DNA from: Carpediemonas membranifera
Taxonomy: Eukaryota > Fornicata
DNA: 64,000 nucleotides
Direction of reading: 5' to 3'
NCBI GenBank assembly: GCA_019828565.1
Contig: JAHDYR010000064.1
Span: 186,001 to 250,000 of the forward strand
Both the position numbers and the translations under genes were made by a program. Of this stretch, positions 1-9,481 are shown in pieces (position 1 is the stretch's first letter; every line of letters begins with the position of its first letter). Under the pieces are notes generated by a model that saw only the letters and a program-made list of their open reading frames with translations, was not told where the DNA came from and searched no databases.

Positions 1-267
1 GCTGGAATTACGTGAATCAATGTAATCCGAGGTTATCTCACATAAATGAGAAACAAGCCTCTGCCAACGTCATGATGAAACCCACATATCAGACGTAAGC
101 ATGCTGGATCGCCTCACCTGCCCTCCATGAGACACCATCGGCCACTCAGCAATGATCCGGATCAAAGTACGAGTCAATTCGCAACAAATGCCCAACCATG
201 GAAAGGCGCAGGATGGCTCTCGTCATACAAAACATGTGCTGAGCTTTATATGCATCTGGCAGCTTTC
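1..267. other. Left flank, no gene seen
   Basis: I see no supported gene, RNA or repeat here. It is the region downstream of the YgeW-like gene. A long plus-strand frame that starts at 127 runs antisense to that gene and is treated as a shadow. Confidence 0.5.
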
Positions 268-1467
268 TTAATCGAGGCGGCGCTTGGCATCGCGCTCGAC
301 GATCTTCTCGAGGGTAGCGGCGGGGTCCTTGAAGCGGGTGGCGAGGATCATGGCAGCGATGGCCCAGGGCTTGTTGCCGGCCTCGTTCCAGGAGTTCACG
401 CGGAACTTCTCGAAAGTGGGGATGTCAACCTCGCCGTGCTCGCAGTTCAGGCCGGTGGTATCGCAGGGGAGGCAGTGGCACCACTGAGCGTCGGGGGCGC
501 ACAGCTTCATGCGCTCCTCGGTGCACTCCCAGTCGATGTGCTTCTTGTTGCCCTCGAGAAGGCGCTTCTCGAGCTCGTCGAGCTTCTCCTGGAAGTCCTT
601 GCCGCCCTTGCGGAGGAGCTCAGTGCGCTCAACGGCGAAGTTGTAGCCGAGCCAGCTCTTGGGGTAGACGATGTCGGCGTCCTTGAAGGCCTCGTCCATG
701 GAGTGGGAGACGGTGAACTTGCCGCCAGACTCCTCGGCGTGCTTCTTGGCAACCTCGATGGTCTCGGGGAGGAGGTCGTAGCCCTCGGGGTGGGCGAGAT
801 GGACGTCCATGCCGAAGCGGGTCATGAGGGCGATGATGGACTGGGGGACGGAGAGGGGCTTGCCGTAGGCGGGGGAGTAGGCCCAGGTCATGGCGATCTT
901 CTTGCCCTTGAGCTTGTCGAGGCCACCGTAGGTCTTGGCGAAGTGGAGGAGGTCGCACATGGCCTGGGTGGGGTGGTCCTGGTCGCACTGCAGGTTGACG
1001 ATAGAGGGGCGCTGGTGAAGCACACCGGCGTCGAAGCCCTCCTGGACGGCCTCAGCGGTCTCAACCTGGAATTCGTGGCCTTCGCCGACGAACTTGTCGT
1101 CACGGATGCCGATGCACTCAGTGAGGAAAGAGATCATGTTGGCGCCCTCGCGGACAGTCTCGCCGTGAGCAGCCTGGGACTTGGTGTCGTCGAAGTCCTG
1201 GACCTGGAGGCCGAGGAGAGCGGCAGCGGAGGCAAAGGAGAAGCGAGTACGGGTGGAGTTATCGCGGAACTGGGAAACACCGAGAGAGCCGTTCTGGAAG
1301 ACGCGGCAGTCGATGTTCTCCTTGTAGAGAGCCTCGAGAGCAAGGGCGATCTTGGCAGTGCCCTCGATCTGTTCCTGGGTCATGTCCCATGTACGAAGCC
1401 AGTCCTTGTTGTACAGGTCGATGTTGAGCTCCTTAAGCTCTTTGATGATAGATTCAATCTTCTCCAT
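268..1467 (-). CDS. ygeW: YgeW-type knotted carbamoyltransferase
   Basis: 399-aa transcarbamylase. Seen: the carbamoyl-phosphate loop STRTRF near residue 71, a DHPTQ motif near 167, and HCLP near 332. Known: these mark the aspartate/ornithine carbamoyltransferase superfamily. Length and blocks such as AMTWAYSP and KPLSVPQ match the bacterial YgeW group, whose substrate is not settled, better than classical ornithine carbamoyltransferase (about 330 aa). It lacks an obvious targeting peptide, so a cytosolic role is inferred. It could act in a fermentative nitrogen or purine pathway, or as an ornithine transcarbamylase of the arginine dihydrolase route. There is no intron, and the close resemblance to bacterial proteins suggests lateral transfer. 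The start is the first ATG in frame. Confidence 0.85.
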   Translation of the reverse strand: MEKIESIIKELKELNIDLYNKDWLRTWDMTQEQIEGTAKIALALEALYKENIDCRVFQNGSLGVSQFRDNSTRTRFSFASAAALLGLQVQDFDDTKSQAAHGETVREGANMISFLTECIGIRDDKFVGEGHEFQVETAEAVQEGFDAGVLHQRPSIVNLQCDQDHPTQAMCDLLHFAKTYGGLDKLKGKKIAMTWAYSPAYGKPLSVPQSIIALMTRFGMDVHLAHPEGYDLLPETIEVAKKHAEESGGKFTVSHSMDEAFKDADIVYPKSWLGYNFAVERTELLRKGGKDFQEKLDELEKRLLEGNKKHIDWECTEERMKLCAPDAQWCHCLPCDTTGLNCEHGEVDIPTFEKFRVNSWNEAGNKPWAIAAMILATRFKDPAATLEKIVERDAKRRLD

Positions 1468-2067
1468 CTATGGTAAGAAAAGGGAGGTGTTAGACGCTAC
1501 TGTAGCTTCTGTAGCGTACACAAAACGAACAAACTAGCAAGGCTTTGTCGAGACAAAAACTGTGTCCCGAAAACGAAGACGTCAAGAGAAGTCAAGATTG
1601 AGCACAACGGATTTTATATCAAGACCGAACCGTTAAGAAAGCCAACCGGCCGTGGTGAGCGGCCAATCCAGCCCGTGATAAGCCACCCTATTCGGTTTTG
1701 GATTTTCTTTGATGTGACCCTAAACTGCGGAAGTTCGATTAAGTGTTTCAATAAGAGCTCAAGGCCACACCATCGACTCAATCTGACGACTAATGTCATG
1801 GCCCGGATTTAATGTGACTAGTTCCCTGACTCGGAATGCGCAGTTTATAAAGATAGTTATCGGAACCTTAAGGATATCACACTAAGATCACTCAAGGAGC
1901 ACGAAAAGGCCGACTAACCCCATAGTTATGCAGTATTTCATGCACCCCACACTCTACTGTGCGCCCATTGCCCTCCCAAGCAACTTAGCTCATCCGCCCC
2001 GACTCGGCTCCCTTCTATCCCCCGCCCTCACCTCCCACCCCTGCTTCCCATTTCACAACATTTACTA
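1468..2067. other. Intergenic region, nothing recognised
   Basis: About 600 bp between the YgeW-like start and the Sec1 stop codon. Frames here are short and not protein-like. A GCAGTTTATAAA-like AT-rich patch sits near 1848. I see no tRNA or repeat. Confidence 0.4.
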
Positions 2068-3927
2068 CTACTCTGCAATCCCCTTCAGCTCATCCAAGAA
2101 GGCCAGCGGAGTCATGATCGCGGTCCCACCCACACAGACGTCAAGCCCGGACTTTGAATCACTCATTTCATAAACTTCCCGAAGCTCGCTGTAGCAGGCC
2201 CCGCCGAGAACGAAGTAAACGACCTTGCGACGGCTCTGGCGCCATCTGCCCTTGGGAGCGGCGACTGTGGCTAGGCCAGAGTCGAGAGTAGTGTCGTCCC
2301 GAGAAAAGCCAATCGCATCGAGCGCCTTGTTGTCCTTAGCTTCAATGATGGACTCAATATCCGAGTGAATATCGGGCATGAATCTGAAAATCTCATACTG
2401 AGTATCTCGTCCGGCCTTGGTCGCGGCGTTGTCCTTCTTTGCCCCCTTGAAGGGCCAGACGCTCTTCTTGGCATCCGACTTGACCACCGACTTCCCTAGT
2501 CTTGTGACAGTTGCCAACTGAACACGATCTGCTGGACTAAGTCCAGAAAGGTCAGAGAGCCTGTCGAGTCTATCAGCGGGCACCCCGCCGAGGGCAATGA
2601 TGGCGAGTAGGATGAGTCTTAGCTTGTCCGACTGCTTGAGTCTGTCTCCGTACTTCCTGACCAACGACCCGACTCCAGTGACGACTTCACTTTGAGTCAT
2701 CGGACGGATCCTCTCGCCGTCACTGAGGCCGACTACAATATCTTGCTCTAGTTTCCCGATCTCCATGAGCATTCCCATGAGTTCTTGGTCGCCGGCGATC
2801 TTGGTAGTCATGCTAATATGAGTGCCGTATTCCGTACGAGTCTTGTCGTATTCAGAGAAGTCCTTGAGCTTGTCTGCGAGCCTCTCTGTGCCTCCATCGT
2901 CCATATAACCGAAACGCGCCTTCATTTCGCGGCCATCTTCTTGGATCTGTTTGATTGCGTCGGAGATGAAAAGGTTGCGGACCTTCATCATGAGTCTATC
3001 AGTCTCGTCGAGCATCACAGTCTTCGGAACAGCGTCGCTTCCGTCTGAGGCGGCCGGCTTGTACTCGTACTCCGTGCCACGTATGTCGAGGATGTCTCTG
3101 ATGAGTGCTTCGTACGTGAACTCGTGCATAAGGGGCGCACAGAGGTCTGCTGATCTGTCTGTAACTACTAGGAGCGGGCGCTGGCCGTTGGGCTTGGTGA
3201 AAGGGTAGTTGTGCTTCTCGGCGATGTACTTGATGTACGAGGAGACCGTTGTGGCCACAGTCTTGCTGCGGCCAGACTTGGCGGCGTATACAACATCGGG
3301 GAGCTCGCCCATGGAGATGAATATGGTCGCAAGCTGCTTGCCGATGGTCTGGAGGACGATCTCGCGTTCTTTGCGGACATTGACGTCGAGTTGGGCGCCG
3401 AAAATCTCGGAAAAGGTCGCTGGGCAGATTACGAGACGGGCTTCGGGCGTGAGATACTCAGAATACACCTCCTGCAGGTCCAGGAGCCGGTGGACGAGAC
3501 CAGCTTCGCCCATGAACTCGATCAGAGGGTTCGGAACGCGCATAGTCATGGCCAGGACGCCGCCGCGGTATAGCTCGGCCTTGCTGCGCTTCTTGGGCTG
3601 AATGATGCCGTCTTTGCCCTTGTCGGACCAGCCAAAGTCACGGGCAATCGTCTTGATGTTCGTCTCGGTTGGTTGGACGAAATACAGAGAGAGAACAGAG
3701 CGGCGAGGAGCTCTCTTCAGCGATATGTTCTCTGCTACAGTGATACCGTGGTCTGTTAGCTCAGCTTGCGTGAAAACTGACGAAATGATTGGGATTGTCG
3801 TTGCATCAAGCACCAACTGCCAAGTGCCTTCGAGCTTGCCAGTAAGACTGAGCAGGTTCTTCTCTAGATCTGTGTTAGATACAAGTTTTCAGCACAAACG
3901 AGTCTTTAAGTGTTCTCTGAGAGACAT
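2068..3927 (-). CDS. Sec1/Munc18 (SM) family vesicle-fusion regulator
   Basis: SM protein that clasps syntaxin-type SNARE bundles during membrane fusion. Seen: N-terminal WQLVLDATT strand typical of SM domain 1, and VVTDRSADLCAPLMHEFTYEALIRD in the middle, the family's best-conserved block. Model: ATG at 3927, then a 30-nt intron (3870-3899), giving 609 aa, the usual SM length. Without the intron the long frame begins only at a TTG codon and loses the family N terminus; splicing adds a start that begins MSLREHLK and continues in frame. Which SM subfamily (Sec1, Sly1, Vps45, Vps33) is not certain. A Qb-SNARE gene at 59431 is a possible partner in the same pathway. Confidence 0.85.
3870..3899 (-). 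other. 30-nt spliceosomal intron in the SM gene
   Basis: On the coding strand it starts GTTTGT and ends CTAACACAG. Removal joins codon 10 in frame and restores the SM N terminus. Confidence 0.8.
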
Positions 3928-4040
3928 TCTGTTCTGGGATCGTTTTGACCCGGCAAACCTGCACATTGGCCTCAATCTCCAACACGCCGTCAAAAGACCC
4001 GCACCTGACACTCTAGGGCACTATTTACCACCCATATCAC

Positions 4041-6043
4041 CTAAATACCGACACGCCACTTGAGCAGGCCCGTCACCATCTCCTCATCCAACGCTGCTAC
4101 TTTCAGCTCCTGCATCGTGCCTCTTGGATCACTCTTCAAATCCTGCAACACGGCCAGAGGGTTGCTCACCAGCAGTGGCTGTATCGCCTCAGTAAGAAGA
4201 CAGCCGGCCCCCGACCCGAGGAACGCTCTCGCGATACTGCCCAGACTCTGGCAAATATCCTCGACTGGGACTTCAGGGCTGGGAGATCGGACGAGCACTT
4301 TAAGGATGCGGATGGCGAGATGGACCTTGCCCTCGTTCGCGATGGAGGGGTCATTGACTGCTTCGTCAAGGAGGTCGGCGGCCGCCTTAACATCTCTGAT
4401 CACAATCTTTTCAGCCTCAGAAGTGTTCTTAAAAAGCGTGGTTGTACGCCTGAGAGTGTTGAGCAGGTTCTTACTCGCACCCGAGGGAGCACAGATCACT
4501 GAGACAAGCTGAGACATGTCGTTAATTGTGCGGGCGGCGTATTTTTGTACGAGACGAACGAAAGCATTACGGGTGTCTTGTTGAGCATCCAACACAGTCT
4601 GTCGCCCCTGGGGGTCGAGTAGGGCGATGAGAGAGGGCGATAGCTCTGCGCTGTTCAGAATAGTCAGCAGCGCGCTCAGGCTGTGGAAACCGGGCTTAAA
4701 CTGCGGCGACTCTGAGGTGAGTACGAACGCCGTGACCATCTCAAGACACCGACCAACCATGTTCGGCAGCACCGCGGCAAGTATATGATTCGCCGTCGCC
4801 TGCTGTATTGCCTCAGCCGTGGAGAACGACTGGAGCGCGAAGGATCGGCAGGTCACAACGAGGCCCTGGATGGAAGAAACGGTGTCTGCAACACAGGCAA
4901 AGGTGTGCGACCTCACCGCCCAGCCATCCTCAGTGAAGCGAGACTCGGCTGCTGAGTTGAATGACTCGATAACGCAGTCGGCGATGGTGGAGGCGAAGAA
5001 TGAGCGAATCTCACTGGCAGATTTGGATTTGAGCGAATCTATGAGAGATTCGGCGTCAAACATATTCGCTCGAGCGATGTCAGTCATGAGGCGAATGAAT
5101 GCTCCATCAGGCCCAAACAACTCGCTCTCCTGATCGCCAGTGATCGCCCAAGCCAGGGTTGAACACATGAGATCATCAAACAAAGATGGGTGGTCGATCT
5201 CCCCAGGCAGCGTGACAAGAGCGGTCGGAATCGATACGAACGGAGGTTCGAAACCGCTGATGGCGTGTTCAATGTCATTGGCGGCCTTGAGCGTGGTTAT
5301 TATGAACTGGGCGATCTCATCCAGTGTGTCAAGTACCGGGAACTTACGGTGGTACATCAAGTTTCCGGCATCTTGGTTGCCGGAATCGGGCTTCATGGGA
5401 ATTGTGCCGGAAATATCACACTTGATGACGAGGACGAGGTAGATAAGGTCAGTTACAGACCTGAGCTGCCCCAGCATGGCCAAGGGTGCTCTCATGCCAA
5501 GTCCAGCCGCTCCTTCAGTTGTGAGTTCCTTGTCGCAGGATTCTGCGATCCGTGGCAGCAAGTCGACGCAGAACTCGGTGTACGACGAAAGTACAGTGTG
5601 TCCCTGGTCGAGGAAAGCAGATGCGAGCAGACGCCGCCTGAAGAACTTGAGCAAGCCGAGTGAGATGTGTCTGCTGAGCCCCTCGACGGGACACTCTTCC
5701 GCGATTTGGACCAGACGACCGAGCGCTACGGGATCGGCCGAGGGGGCGTGTTCCATGGTCACTGGAGGGCGAAGCGAGAGCACGGGCAGGGCGGGGATCA
5801 GCTGGTCAAGGTAGCCGCCTACGATACGGGAGGCGAGGGCGGCGACTGAGCGTTTGTGGGCTGCGAGTTCGGTGAGGTCTTCGGCGGGCAACTGGGGCGC
5901 TGTGGCTTCATATAGCCTGTTAAGGCTGTTCAAGATGCTTTGGAGATGCAATATAGATTGGTGAGACGGCTTTAGCGTCGCTAATTGCTCCAATAGATCG
6001 CTATGTCACCGAGAACAGGGGAAACGAACCGGATATTGTGCAT
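4041..6043 (-). CDS. Unrecognised alpha-helical protein, 657 aa
   Basis: I do not recognise this protein. It is almost entirely predicted helical, with no signal peptide, no membrane segment and no cysteine cluster. The helical-rod composition would suit a tethering or scaffold protein (for example an exocyst/COG-like subunit), but that is only an impression. Start choice: the long frame has no ATG upstream of a stop. A 29-nt intron at 6001-6029 joins a four-codon first exon (ATG at 6043, reading MHNI) in frame, giving MHNIRDLLEQLATL. The gene ends about 110 bp downstream of the SM gene start, on the same strand. Confidence 0.65.
6001..6029 (-). other. 29-nt intron near the start of the 657-aa gene
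   Basis: Begins GTTCGT and ends GTGACATAG on the coding strand, matching the local intron consensus. It splits codon 5. Confidence 0.7.
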
Positions 6044-6267
6044 TGCCTGGCAGGCATCCAATACAGCCTTGTTTTCAGCGAAGTAGTTGAACTGATCGAG
6101 ATCGAAAGCACAAGGCGCAGCTTCGCTCATCGTCATCAAAATGGTCAGAACAAAGTCGGCTCAACTTGCACCCACGACGGGTTATGCCTTATGAGTTGCC
6201 CGAGTAGGCAGACAGAATCGAATACTAAATTGCCGGTAAAAGGCTTTAGCCGTGTTTACTTCAGAGC

Positions 6268-6786
6268 TTAGAAGATCTTGGGGCGGGAAGCCTGGAAGAC
6301 AGTGCGGTGCTTTTTCTCAGTGCGGACGGGCTTGCGGATGGGCTGGGGGAAGCGGAGGTTGCTCTTGTGGAAGGCAGTGGTGGTGGGGCGCTTGCACTCG
6401 GAAGCAGAGATCTCAGCGAGCTTCACAATCTGGATGTTGCTGAAGCGGGAGCTGTGGCGGCCGGCCATATCGGAGTAAAGGTGCTTGGCAGCATCAACAG
6501 CGGAAACGTCACGGAACTCCTTGTAGATGTTGTGGGTGTTGGTACGGGAATCGTACTTAACCCAAACACCGTAGTTGCGAGCAACGGTGGGGCGGGCCTC
6601 AAAGATCTCCTTGCACTCGAGGAGCTGGCCGTTCACGCGCTTCAGCTTCTGGAGCTTGCGCATGAAATACCAGAAACGAGACCGGGCAACAACCTCATCG
6701 CGAGCGAAGATACGCATACGATAGATGGGGGTGACGGGGGTCTCCTCAGTGGGAGCAGCACGGCCAATAACGGTGAACTGGCGCAT
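6268..6786 (-). CDS. RPL18A: 60S ribosomal protein eL20 (L18a)
   Basis: 172-aa large-subunit ribosomal protein. Seen: N-terminal MRQFTVIGRAAPTE and the block FWYFMRKLQKLKR, followed by GVWVKYDSRTNTHNIYKEFRD, all diagnostic for eL20. The ATG at 6786 is chosen because the family starts exactly there; the open frame continues further up but through a T/A-tract promoter-like element. Family length is about 175 aa, so the gene looks complete. The neighbouring uL6 gene lies upstream on the same strand. Confidence 0.95.
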   Translation of the reverse strand: MRQFTVIGRAAPTEETPVTPIYRMRIFARDEVVARSRFWYFMRKLQKLKRVNGQLLECKEIFEARPTVARNYGVWVKYDSRTNTHNIYKEFRDVSAVDAAKHLYSDMAGRHSSRFSNIQIVKLAEISASECKRPTTTAFHKSNLRFPQPIRKPVRTEKKHRTVFQASRPKIF

Positions 6787-6801
6787 TCTCTTCTCAACCA
6801 G

Positions 6802-6821
6802 TTTTTTTCTCCGAAAAAAAA
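6802..6821 (-). promoter_or_regulatory. T-tract / CTCCG / A-tract element upstream of eL20
   Basis: Seven T, then CTCC(G), then eight A, ending 16 nt before the eL20 ATG. A second run of eight A follows at 6831-6838. It resembles the elements before uL6, the split surface gene and H2A.Z. A promoter role is inferred from position and recurrence. Confidence 0.45.
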
Positions 6822-6946
6822 TCATGCCTGAAAAAAAAGTGGATGGCATGATGAGACAATCAGAACATGAGAGTCTTCAGTCATACAAATCCGTACAACC
6901 ACAATAAATATGAGCAGCAAGAAGGTGGCGAAGTAAATTTAATCAC

Positions 6947-7504
6947 TTACTCCTCGTCGGGGATGGGGCCACGCTCCTGGACGTAGGCACCATCAAGGAA
7001 CTTACGGAGATCCTTGTTGCGGACGCGGGTGCACTGCTGGATGGAAGCAGCGGTCTGGGAGACGGCGGCAATGTCGTTGCCCTCGAGGACGATACCGTCC
7101 TTGGAGTTGGGGTCACGGGTGGCGGTGACGCCGTCCTGGAGCTTGACAACGCGGACCATCTTCTCACCAAGGAAATGGCGAAGCTCAACAGTGCGCTCCT
7201 TCTCGTTGATGGTGGAGACGATGTTGAAATGAGCAGCGGCGCAGCGGAGCTTGTAGCGGTAGCCCTTGGTGACACCAGTGATCATGTTCTGGATGTGGGA
7301 GGCCACAGTGCGGAGGAGGGCAAGCTGGGCGTTGTTGTTGAACCAGGTGGTCACGACGATGGCGTCGGGAGCAGACTTGAGCTCAACCTTGGCGTGCTTG
7401 AAGCTCTTGACGAGCTGGCCGCGGGGGCCAGTGACGCGAACAACACGGCGACCGCACTCAATGCGAACGCCCTCGGGGATCTTGACGGTGAGAGAAGAGT
7501 CCAT
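6947..7504 (-). CDS. RPL9: 60S ribosomal protein uL6 (L9)
   Basis: 185-aa large-subunit protein. Seen: N-terminal VKIPEGVRIECGRRVVRVTGPRG (first beta-domain of L6), HIQNMITGVTKGYRYKLR in the middle and a C-terminal NKDLRKFLDGAYV block. These are hallmark uL6 segments, and the length equals the eukaryotic norm (about 190 aa). The ATG at 7504 gives a normal family N terminus. There is no intron. A perfect T7-CGCG-A7 palindrome lies 136 bp upstream. Confidence 0.95.
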   Translation of the reverse strand: MDSSLTVKIPEGVRIECGRRVVRVTGPRGQLVKSFKHAKVELKSAPDAIVVTTWFNNNAQLALLRTVASHIQNMITGVTKGYRYKLRCAAAHFNIVSTINEKERTVELRHFLGEKMVRVVKLQDGVTATRDPNSKDGIVLEGNDIAAVSQTAASIQQCTRVRNKDLRKFLDGAYVQERGPIPDEE

Positions 7505-7639
7505 ACGCTGTGTGAGAAACGAGGAATCTGCGCGAAATGAACGAGTACGAGCAGCTATGAAGCAATAAAGCTTTTAGGCTCTCAAAAGTATCGCCAGAGG
7601 CAACAGATGGTCGTACAAACCTACACCAAGCAACCTCTC

Positions 7640-7657
7640 TTTTTTTCGCGAAAAAAA
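7640..7657. promoter_or_regulatory. Perfect TTTTTTTCGCGAAAAAAA palindrome upstream of uL6
   Basis: An 18-bp perfect palindrome in the 284-bp gap between the uL6 start (7504) and the LCAT-like stop (7789). Similar T-tract/CG-core/A-tract elements precede eL20 and the surface gene at 27808. A promoter role is inferred; nothing else is seen in this gap. Confidence 0.45.
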
Positions 7658-7788
7658 GTTGGTGTCGAGAAGGCTAAACGGCCACGCTGATTGACTTGTC
7701 CCTCGCAATAGTGGTTTGCTTTCTGTGCATTGTTGGCAATATTTGCCAATTTAACCTCACTGATTCAAAAAAAAGGGTTGGGACAAAT

Positions 7789-9161
7789 TTATCCGAAAAT
7801 GGACTCATAAAGCTTCTCAGCGCCTTCCTTGCTGCGAACAAGGTCCTGATGCTTCACATTCTCCACCGCCACGAAGTTAACACTGTGTCCATGGTTGCCA
7901 GAGGCCGCCCACCGCTTGGGCAGAGTCGTGGCCGAGTCGACCGGCACAGTTTGGTCGCCGACAACGTAACTCTCAACCTCCGCCTGGATGTCGAGCAGGG
8001 GGTCGCCGAAATCGCCCTTGGTGAGCTTGAAGCTTGACTGAGTCTGGAATGAGATCCCGTACAGAATTGTCGTGTCAACACCTGGCGCGCAGTCGTGTTT
8101 GCACCGCTCAGTAAACAGGCCGCGAGTCTGCTTGAAGCACTGGTAGATAAGGGGTTGGGCTGCGGCTGCCTGGTTGAGGAAGAGGCCCATGTCGCTGAGC
8201 TTGTATTCTCTACCGGCATGGGTAATGAGGTGAGTGTCCTTGGTGAGGAGACCAGTGTCAGGTGCGAGCCAGATACCGCCACACCCTGGGTAAAACTGCT
8301 GGGAAAGGGGAACAAACATGTGGAGAGAGCAGGAATAAAGGTAGCCTCGCTAGCATACACGGGCGGAACCAGCGGAAACTCGTGCGGTGCGTTGATCACG
8401 GCACCAGCAAGCTTCGGAGCACCTCCAAAGGGTGGGCCTGCAAGGTAGGCGTGGTGGATATACTTGTCCTTCCAGGCCTGGGTCTGCTGGCCAAGGGAAA
8501 GAGTGGTCACGAGACAGCCCATAGAATGGGCAACAATGTCTACGGGAGTGTTCCCGTTGGTCGCGTAAAGATGCTCGACGAGGGTAGCAAATTTGTCGAG
8601 AACACCGCCCGGCTGGTAATACTCGAGGGGCGAGGCCCTGAAATCGTATGGATGGGCAAGGTAGGTCTTGTTGTCCTCATACCCGGCAGCACGGAGGAGC
8701 TTGAACAGGTTGTGGCCGTAGTATGCGACGTTCTTGACCACGCGCGTGTCGGTAAGATACTCGACAGACTTGACCAGCGGCCAGAACGCGACACGGGTTT
8801 CTACACCGTCGCGGGGGGTAGTGATGCCGTCGGCAGAGAGGCCTAGGACGTTGTTCTGGACCCAGCACGTGTCCTGGCCGGGCAAGAGGTCGCTAACATG
8901 AATCCAGCATTGTTCATACGTGCCCTTCGTGGTCTTGTTGCACGCAGTCTTGGTAGGATCAAGCTTCCACTCAAGTTGTGAGCCAAAAAGGCCTGGGACG
9001 AAGAGAATGGGGTGCTTGACGCCGTCAGTGTTGGAAATGATCGAGCTCACAATGTCGGTGGCCTCCTGATCCGTGAAAGCAGAGAATGATGATTCGTCTG
9101 CAAATGAAGTAGCAATCAAGGCAAAAAGCGCCCATGCACAGAAGAGAGTGCTTCGTTTCAT
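7789..9161 (-). CDS. LCAT/PDAT-family secreted or lysosomal acyltransferase-lipase
   Basis: 446-aa alpha/beta-hydrolase of the lecithin:cholesterol acyltransferase family, acting on phospholipid acyl chains. Seen: signal peptide (residues 1-21, ending TSFA), oxyanion strand ILFVPGLFGSQLEW, nucleophile elbow AHSMG near residue 205, GPPFGGAPK, catalytic-Asp block GDQTVP and a C-terminal NHGHSVNF that can supply the His. Two frames are joined by a 32-nt intron (8286-8317), which restores one continuous family alignment; a plain frameshift is the alternative. The frame stays open upstream of 9161, but the signal peptide starts there. Several N-glycosylation sequons fit a secretory-pathway enzyme. 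Confidence 0.8.
8286..8317 (-). other. 32-nt intron in the LCAT-like gene
   Basis: Begins GTTTGT and ends TTTTACCCAG on the coding strand. Phase and length agree with the other local introns; it joins the two otherwise out-of-frame halves. Confidence 0.6.
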
Positions 9162-9481
9162 CGCGTCGAGAATTCTGGACGCAGTCGAAGACCTGAAAAG
9201 CAGAAATTGAGTCAGGCAGATATCGACCAGATACTGGCGTGGCATCTTGGATCGGGTGACGAAATGGCATGCTAGTTGCTTTCGGAATAGGTATTCCTGA
9301 TCAACTTCTGCAGGGGTTGAGGCAAGCAGGCTGTCACTCTTGATTCTTCTCTTTGTTTCTCCTAGCAACACGTCATTTGCTGTCAACTTGATCTCTTCAC
9401 AGTCAATCACGAAAATTGGCGCCCTTGGGGTCGGTTGGTAACATTTATCAAACAGCAAATTAATAATATCTCCATCAAAGC
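9162..9481 (-). other. 108-codon stop-free stretch upstream of the LCAT-like gene
   Basis: The region is open in the same frame as the LCAT-like protein and reads like protein (for example FVIDCEEIKLTANDVLLGE). It has no ATG except one near codon 80 and begins directly at the stop codon of the upstream membrane-protein gene. It may be a chance extension, a 5' UTR, or an exon of an unrecognised gene. I find no family match. Confidence 0.3.

Noticed and set aside
127-1476. 449-codon plus-strand frame rich in Leu/Val/Gly
   Set aside because: Antisense shadow of the YgeW-like gene; composition follows from its GC-rich codons and no domain is recognisable.
9170-9240. Possible intron (GTATCT...CTTTTCAG) just upstream of the LCAT-like start
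   Set aside because: About 42 nt, donor off consensus, and not needed because the signal peptide starts at 9161.
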